Positions 59,538-64,000 of a stretch of 64,000 bases of DNA are shown piece by piece (position 1 is the stretch's first letter; every line of letters starts with the position of its first letter). The stretch is taken from NCBI GenBank assembly GCA_019118565.1, contig DWYR01000025.1, positions 62,001-126,000 on the forward strand. Direction: 5' to 3'. Position numbers and translations under genes: made by a program. This stretch comes from Candidatus Alistipes avicola. Lineage in GTDB: Bacteria > Bacteroidota > Bacteroidia > Bacteroidales > Rikenellaceae. The notes beneath the pieces were generated by a model. It had not been told where the DNA came from. It was given only the letters and a program-made list of their open reading frames with translations, and made no database searches.

Positions 59538-61290
59538 TCAAAAAGCTATTTCCTCTTCCGTCGCACCGACCTTAATCACGATATCGCCATCTGCAACCAG
59601 AGCCCGTCCGAATGAGTATTCGCCCATCATATCGTCGAAATCGGCCGGATACACCGTAACCGAATCCCCGATCTTAACTCCCACATAGAACATTTCGCCC
59701 GTATAGTTGTAAACATCCATATAGAAGGTGGCTCCTCGGTCGATCGTAAAGCCCTCGGCAAAGTCCCAATCGTAATTGGTCGAGCTGCTTACATCATAAT
59801 TATTGTCATCGAAATAGGCTTTCACGGTGACCGTATTACCACCACCCAAAGCTCATAAGCAACCGAGACCTCGACATTCGATGCCGGCATAACGAATGAT
59901 GCATACGGAAGATCCAAGACTACAGGAACATCCAAGCCATTGGAATCTGTCACCGTCACAGAGGAGATCCGCTGGCCATCGGGAACATAGATGGACATGG
60001 AAACGGTTTCCCCTTCGGCAAACAAGTTCCCTCCATTAAACACGACCGTAACACCATCAACGGCAGTAACCGAATAAGCGGGAGAAACTTCTATTTCTGC
60101 ACTGAGCGAAACCGCCTTTTCCGGAATCAGAACAGGAGCATAGAAGATTCCAGGAGCATAATACACGAAATCAAAGCTCTCGCCTCCCTCCAGGGTCGCT
60201 TTCATGGGTTTGAAACCCTCCTCCGCCGAAGCAAACAGATAGACGTATTCTCCCGGTATGCCTGCCTGCACAGGGACTCCATAATACTGATCCGGAGCAT
60301 CATAGAACTGCGCCTCCGTTATATGAGCACTCTCAATACAAGTTACCGGTATCTTCTCCAAAATATTCAGGTCGATCGTTACATTCTCTGCTGGCATCTC
60401 GAATTTTACATATGCACGGGAGATAACCTCCACGTCCAAACCTGAGACAGATGCCTCTGCCCCTGCGAGATAATAGGATGAATTCACATACAATTCAGCC
60501 GTTACGGTCTCTCCGTCAATGGCCATCGCCGGCAAAACGGATTTTTCCAGATCCAGATAAGTCGCTGTCGCATTCTCCCAAGTAATATTATAGCGGCCGT
60601 GCTGCTCGCCCTCAACACGAAGCGTCACATCGCCAGTAACGTCTTGATAATCCGGATATATAGAGATTTGATACACATTATTTACACTCTCCGAGCGGAC
60701 ACACGAACACCCCTTTACGTCATCGACACTCAGCCATTCACCATCGCCGATCTGAAACAGCACTTCCGTTATCGTATAGGCATCCGTCGTCAAAAGATAA
60801 CAATCAAAATATTTATACCGAGCATCCGGACTTACACCATACAGCGATACAAATTCGTTTTCCTCCAAACGCATTGTGTATCCATTTTCACTCAACTGTT
60901 GCTGCACACTGTAACAAGCCACAACCTCAAAATTCTCTTCGGGAATCACAACTTCAACCGCTACCGACTGTAACGATTCGCCCGAATTCCCCGTAAAAGA
61001 CGGCATATACACTTTGTCATTCACCTGAATATGGATATGCTCCATATGATAGTCCTGAAATCCATCCGAAAGATTTGTCCCTGGTGTAAGAATCACTTTT
61101 TGCGTAGAGCCGACCTCATATTCGGCACCCGGCTCCAATCCCGAAACGGCAATAAAATCCGGCGTCAAATTCAAAATATCGGTTGCCGTACTTTTTACCG
61201 GTTCTGGAAGCGGTTCCGGATCTAAAGAATTACACCCGCCTAAAAAAAAGCGAACCACGTTAAAATGAAAAAAGAGAATATGTGTTTCAT
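59538..61290 (-). pseudogene. Repeat lipoprotein with two frameshifts
   Basis: The ATG at 61290 opens MKHIFSFFILTWFAFF but stops at TAG within a T8 tract (61242-61249). One more T would give FFLGGC, a good lipobox, in frame with the next 470 residues. The frame breaks again near 59845-59850 (TTTGGG), where one missing base separates YELW from GGGNTVTVKAYFDDN; the last 100 residues follow in the shifted frame. The body carries repeats of a ~75-residue beta module ending in forms such as FEMPAENVTI and FVMPASNVEV. Likely a surface lipoprotein that is inactive, phase-variable or mis-sequenced. Confidence 0.7.
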
Positions 61291-61512
61291 AAGCACAATG
61301 TTTTTAAAAAATTTTATTATATTAATTCACTCACAAAGAAAAACAAAAAAAACAAGAAAAGCAAAAAAAGAATATAATTAAATAAGAATAAGCGCCTTCA
61401 ATTTACACTCTATTATCAAATAGAAATACGAGTTTTTGAAAAAAATTATAAAAAAGACCCCTCCCCGATAACAGGAGGAAACCTCCGAAATAACAGACAA
61501 TCAGTGAAAAAG

Positions 61513-61549
61513 AAAAAACTTCAGTCTGGAGCTCAGACCGAAGTTTTTT
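61513..61549 (-). terminator. Terminator after the 43-residue membrane protein
   Basis: A 16-base stem with one mismatch (61513-61528 with 61534-61549), loop GAGCT, with T tracts on both strands. Leftward it lies 40 bases after the stop at 61590. Confidence 0.75.
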
Positions 61550-61589
61550 TTTTACACGACAGATTCGTTTTACTCTGGCAAGTCGACCG

Positions 61590-61721
61590 TCAAACTCGAC
61601 GTCGACCGTCCTGCAATTTCGCTTTTTTATGTTTTTTCAACCCGATAAAGATCAGGACAACGAGCAGGAACAGGCCCAAAACAGCAGCCATAATCCAGAT
61701 AAAATCCATATATACACCCAT
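61590..61721 (-). CDS. 43-residue single-pass membrane protein
   Basis: A short frame from the ATG at 61721 to TGA at 61590-61592: MGVYMDFIWIMAAVLGLFLL, then a basic tail KKHKKAKLQDGRRRV. One membrane helix with the basic tail inside the cell. A purine-rich AAGAAGAAAAGAG lies directly upstream and a terminator directly downstream. Both support a real gene. No known family. The second ATG (61709) is also possible. Confidence 0.6.
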   Translation of the reverse strand: MGVYMDFIWIMAAVLGLFLLVVLIFIGLKKHKKAKLQDGRRRV

Positions 61722-61919
61722 CTCTTTTCTTCTTTATATTTGTTACTATTTTCCAGAAAGGAATTCCATCATAATTTATTTTCGATTTATTTACATGAAC
61801 CATTTTTCTCTCTATTCCAAAAAAAATCGCAAGTGATTCCCTTTCCGACACACTCTTTCTGATCAAAGAAACGCAAAAATACGGTTATTCGTATATAGAA
61901 GCCTATTCGAAAGATAATA

Positions 61920-62504
61920 TCACAATCGTTTGAGCGAAATACGCACAAGTTCTTCGACTGAAATTCCCGGATTTTCACGCACAACCGCCTTGACAACCTT
62001 CTCGGCAGCCGCCTTCCCGAACCCAAGCATTACCAATGCTGCCAATGCCTCTTCGTACTCGGCAAGAGCCGCTGTCGGAGTCGTCGGCTCTTCACTCACC
62101 CCCAATCCAGTCAGTTTCCCGCTTAACTCGACAATGATCTTCTGGGCCGTTTTCAAACCGAGCCCTTTCACATTCTTAAGTAATACGGCGTTCTCGGTCG
62201 CAATGATATTCTGCAACTCACGCGGCGAGTAGGTCGAAAGGATCATCCGGGCCGTATTGCCCCCGACTCCCGACACGCTGATCAGATGGCGGAACAGTTC
62301 CCGTTCGGTTTTCGAAGCAAACCCGAAAAAAAGCTGCGCATCTTCCCGAACCACGTGATGCACGTAGAGTTTGGCTCGCTCGGCCCCCTCGATCTCCGAG
62401 TAGGTCTGCAACGATATTTGCAGATAGTACCCGACCCCCCCAGCATCCAGAACGGCATAGGTCGGAGCCAGTTCCACAACCGAACCGGCAATATATTCAT
62501 ACAT
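61920..62504 (-). CDS. ruvA: Holliday junction helicase subunit RuvA
   Basis: RuvA binds four-way junctions and loads the RuvB motor for branch migration. The 194-residue protein starts MYEYIAGSVVELAPTYAVLD and has the OB domain, tandem helix-hairpin-helix motifs (ISVSGVGGNTARMIL, NVKGLGLKTAQKIIVEL) and the C-terminal RuvB-binding domain (EALAALVMLGFGKAAAEKVV). A TACTTTTG promoter lies at 62532-62539. ruvB is not adjacent. Confidence 0.96.
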   Translation of the reverse strand: MYEYIAGSVVELAPTYAVLDAGGVGYYLQISLQTYSEIEGAERAKLYVHHVVREDAQLFFGFASKTERELFRHLISVSGVGGNTARMILSTYSPRELQNIIATENAVLLKNVKGLGLKTAQKIIVELSGKLTGLGVSEEPTTPTAALAEYEEALAALVMLGFGKAAAEKVVKAVVRENPGISVEELVRISLKRL

Positions 62505-62531
62505 AAAGCTCCTATTTTAAATGAGTCATGG

Positions 62532-62539
62532 CAAAAGTA
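62532..62539 (-). promoter_or_regulatory. -7 promoter element of ruvA
   Basis: Reads TACTTTTG leftward, 28 bases ahead of the ruvA ATG. It forms a divergent pair with 62552-62559, only 12 bases apart. Confidence 0.55.
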
Positions 62540-62551
62540 AAGATTTTTTTC

Positions 62552-62559
62552 TACCTTTG
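62552..62559 (+). promoter_or_regulatory. -7 promoter element of the OmpH-like gene
   Basis: Reads TACCTTTG, 45 bases ahead of the ATG at 62604. Confidence 0.6.
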
Positions 62560-62603
62560 CTTCTTACTACGACAAATTTAACCTAATTACGAAATAACAA
62601 AGT

Positions 62604-63188
62604 ATGAAAAAATTTTTCTTCTTGGCCCTGGTCGCTCTGGCGGGAATGACCGCCTGCGGTACCAAAAATGCAGAACCTACGACCGACGCTACGTCTGAAG
62701 AGCAACAGTCTGTCGGCAGTTCCGATATCGCATACGTAGTAGTCGAGGGTGTCCTTTCCGAATCCGACATCTACAAAAACGAAGGAATCCCCCTGCAGGA
62801 GAAAACCGAAAAAACCCAGAAAAAATGGTTGCAAAGAAGACAGAACCTGGAGGCTGAAGCTGCCCAGCTGAATGAGAAATACCAGAAAGGACTCATTACC
62901 ACCAACAACATGCAGATCGAGGCAAAAAAACTCGAAGACCGCATGGCCTCGCTGCAGGCAACCATTCAGAAAGAGGGACAAACACTCGACGAGGAAAACT
63001 TCGTCTTCACGAACCGCGCACAGGATCTCATGCGTCGTGCCATCCAGAACATCAATGCAGACCGTCGCTACAAAATCATCTTCGACGGCAGCGCCCTGCT
63101 GGATGCCGACTCGACCCTCAACATCTCCCCGGCCGTACTACAGGAGGTAAACCGTCTGTATGCAGAAGAAAGCAAGGACAAGAAATAG
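62604..63188 (+). CDS. OmpH/Skp-like periplasmic chaperone lipoprotein
   Basis: A 194-residue protein with signal peptide and lipobox GMTACG, so it is lipid-anchored, unlike soluble Skp. The mature part has the OmpH pattern: a short beta strand (IAYVVVEGVL), a long coiled coil (about residues 65-130, rich in Glu, Lys, Gln) and a closing IIFDGSALLDADSTLNIS strand region. Skp-type chaperones hold unfolded outer-membrane proteins. A terminator follows. Confidence 0.85.
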   Translation: MKKFFFLALVALAGMTACGTKNAEPTTDATSEEQQSVGSSDIAYVVVEGVLSESDIYKNEGIPLQEKTEKTQKKWLQRRQNLEAEAAQLNEKYQKGLITTNNMQIEAKKLEDRMASLQATIQKEGQTLDEENFVFTNRAQDLMRRAIQNINADRRYKIIFDGSALLDADSTLNISPAVLQEVNRLYAEESKDKK

Positions 63189-63217
63189 GAACGGGGCAAC
63201 ACCTGCTCACTAAGCAC

Positions 63218-63241
63218 AACGGTCTTCTTCGGAAGGCCGTT
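63218..63241 (+). terminator. Intrinsic terminator of the OmpH-like gene
   Basis: A 9-base stem with one G-U pair (63218-63226 with 63233-63241), followed by TTTTTATAT. Confidence 0.8.
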
Positions 63242-63306
63242 TTTTATATCATCCGCCATACCGACTCTCGCAAAATAAGAGTCCGCTATCAGCCAACTGG
63301 CACACA

Positions 63307-63347
63307 CCAGACGAGGACTGCCGATATTTTCGGCAGTCCTCGTCTGG
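63307..63347 (-). terminator. Long inverted repeat, probably ending the right-edge gene
   Basis: A perfect 18-base stem (63307-63324 with 63330-63347) with a 5-base loop. It lies 29 bases after the stop at 63376. There is no T tract leftward, so it may also protect the message end. Confidence 0.6.
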
Positions 63348-63375
63348 GTAATAAATGCGAATCTTGTTTCCTCGG

Positions 63376-64000
63376 CTATTCCAGGCAGACACCTGTCAGC
63401 ACAGTACCGTCGGCCAAAGTAATCTTGACGGTAATCCTCTGGCCGGACAACGGGAGATACGGGAGACTCTTGAGTGTGAACCGAGCTGGGAAGATGGCCA
63501 GATCCGTCTCGTCCAGTTCTGAGAGCAATTTCCAGTCGGCATCGCGCGAACTGTAATCAAGCGGGAAATCCTCCCGTCTCGGATACTCCTCCGGATCGTA
63601 ACGATCAGCTGTCCCCCAGTTAGGATACAACAATTCATAACCGCTGTCAAAAATCTCCGAATAACGGGGTGCAAAGACCCGAATCATATCACCGAGCGGA
63701 GCTCCGGCCGGATGCTCTTCGTCCCACGCCTTAGCTCCAGTCACCTCGATCGAACGGATCGGCTGTGAAAGGCAGGTATTCTCATCCATCCCGTACGGGA
63801 ATAAAAAGACACTGACCGCTCCGTCGAATCCGGTATCGCCATTCGCCGCAGCCAAAGCCTCAAATCCTGCATACATCTCTTCGGTAGGAGTCATCCCAAT
63901 GGGGGTTTGATTCCACCAGGTCCACTCCCTGCCCAAAATACGGGAATAATAGAATTTGTCGCCATAACAGCGCACCTCGATATTTTTTCCCTGATTGGAG
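63376..64000 (-). CDS. Unidentified protein (partial, N-terminus beyond right edge)
   Basis: At least 208 residues in an open frame that runs off the right edge; the in-frame GTG at 63975 is probably internal. Sequence includes GREWTWWNQTPIG and a Tyr/Asp-rich stretch (DRYDPEEYPRREDFPLDYSS). The C-terminal 40 residues (LSGQRITVKITLADGTVLTG) look like a beta domain. I do not recognise the family. A secreted or surface protein is possible, but the signal region is missing. Confidence 0.6.
   Translation of the reverse strand, partial: SNQGKNIEVRCYGDKFYYSRILGREWTWWNQTPIGMTPTEEMYAGFEALAAANGDTGFDGAVSVFLFPYGMDENTCLSQPIRSIEVTGAKAWDEEHPAGAPLGDMIRVFAPRYSEIFDSGYELLYPNWGTADRYDPEEYPRREDFPLDYSSRDADWKLLSELDETDLAIFPARFTLKSLPYLPLSGQRITVKITLADGTVLTGVCLE

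Noticed and set aside
61504..61836. 110-codon + strand frame across the 61.5-61.8 kb gap
   Set aside because: It starts inside a terminator hairpin and its product has no protein-like pattern; the leftward 43-residue gene explains the region better.

Overview
The window looks like a chromosomal segment of a gut-type Bacteroidota, most likely Alistipes or a close relative (Rikenellaceae). The signs are a single fused SecD-SecF protein, BACON-domain lipoproteins, DUF4831 and DUF4919 proteins, and LolA next to FtsK. Many genes are also preceded by the Bacteroidota -7 promoter motif TAnnTTTG and lack a strong Shine-Dalgarno. The taxonomic call is inference; no rRNA gene is present. I saw no tRNA, insertion sequence, prophage or CRISPR array.

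Layout. 1-2.7 kb: purA (cut by the left edge), a leucine-rich-repeat secreted protein and a small acidic protein, all leftward. 2.9-8.0 kb: ligA, dapA, a DUF4919 protein and a clostripain-like lipoprotein, rightward, closed by a bidirectional terminator. 8.1-9.4 kb: an RluB-type pseudouridine synthase with a very long Arg-rich tail. 9.5-11.1 kb: an AT-rich accessory patch with a leftward three-gene unit (HARE-HTH/zinc-ribbon/membrane protein plus two small membrane proteins). 11.2-13.4 kb: a MATE exporter and a decayed secreted protein gene. 13.5-17.6 kb: TPR protein and gyrA. 18.0-22.4 kb: two related BACON lipoproteins. 22.5-32.9 kb: lolA, ftsK, murI, aroK, parC, parE and plsC; the last five form a leftward operon. 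33.0-34.7 kb: lemA and a TPM-domain protein. 34.9-38.7 kb: polysaccharide export lipoprotein, Wzc-like tyrosine kinase and HAD phosphatase. 38.8-39.7 kb: nucleotidyltransferase. 39.8-45.4 kb: operon of degenerate M23 protein, dxr, rseP, a LUD protein and radA. 45.4-47.0 kb: DNA alkylation repair protein and DUF4831. 47.0-51.0 kb: a tightly overlapping six-gene operon (YbbR-like, coaE, folP, lolD, TIGR02757, trmN6-like). 51.1-57.0 kb: secDF, dnaK and a small HTH protein. 57.2-61.3 kb: lipoprotein/FKBP pair and a frameshifted lipoprotein. 61.6-64.0 kb: a 43-residue membrane protein, ruvA, an OmpH/Skp-like lipoprotein, and a gene cut by the right edge.

Most of the window is core housekeeping: DNA topology and segregation (gyrA, parC, parE, ftsK, ligA, radA, ruvA), envelope biogenesis (lolA, lolD, secDF, rseP, murI, dapA, plsC) and cofactors or isoprenoids (folP, coaE, dxr, aroK). 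The novelty lies in the AT-rich patch at 9.5-11.1 kb, in a repeated ~110-residue module in the BACON lipoproteins, and in several secreted-protein genes broken by single-base changes at short homopolymers, one of them a T8 tract inside a lipoprotein signal peptide.
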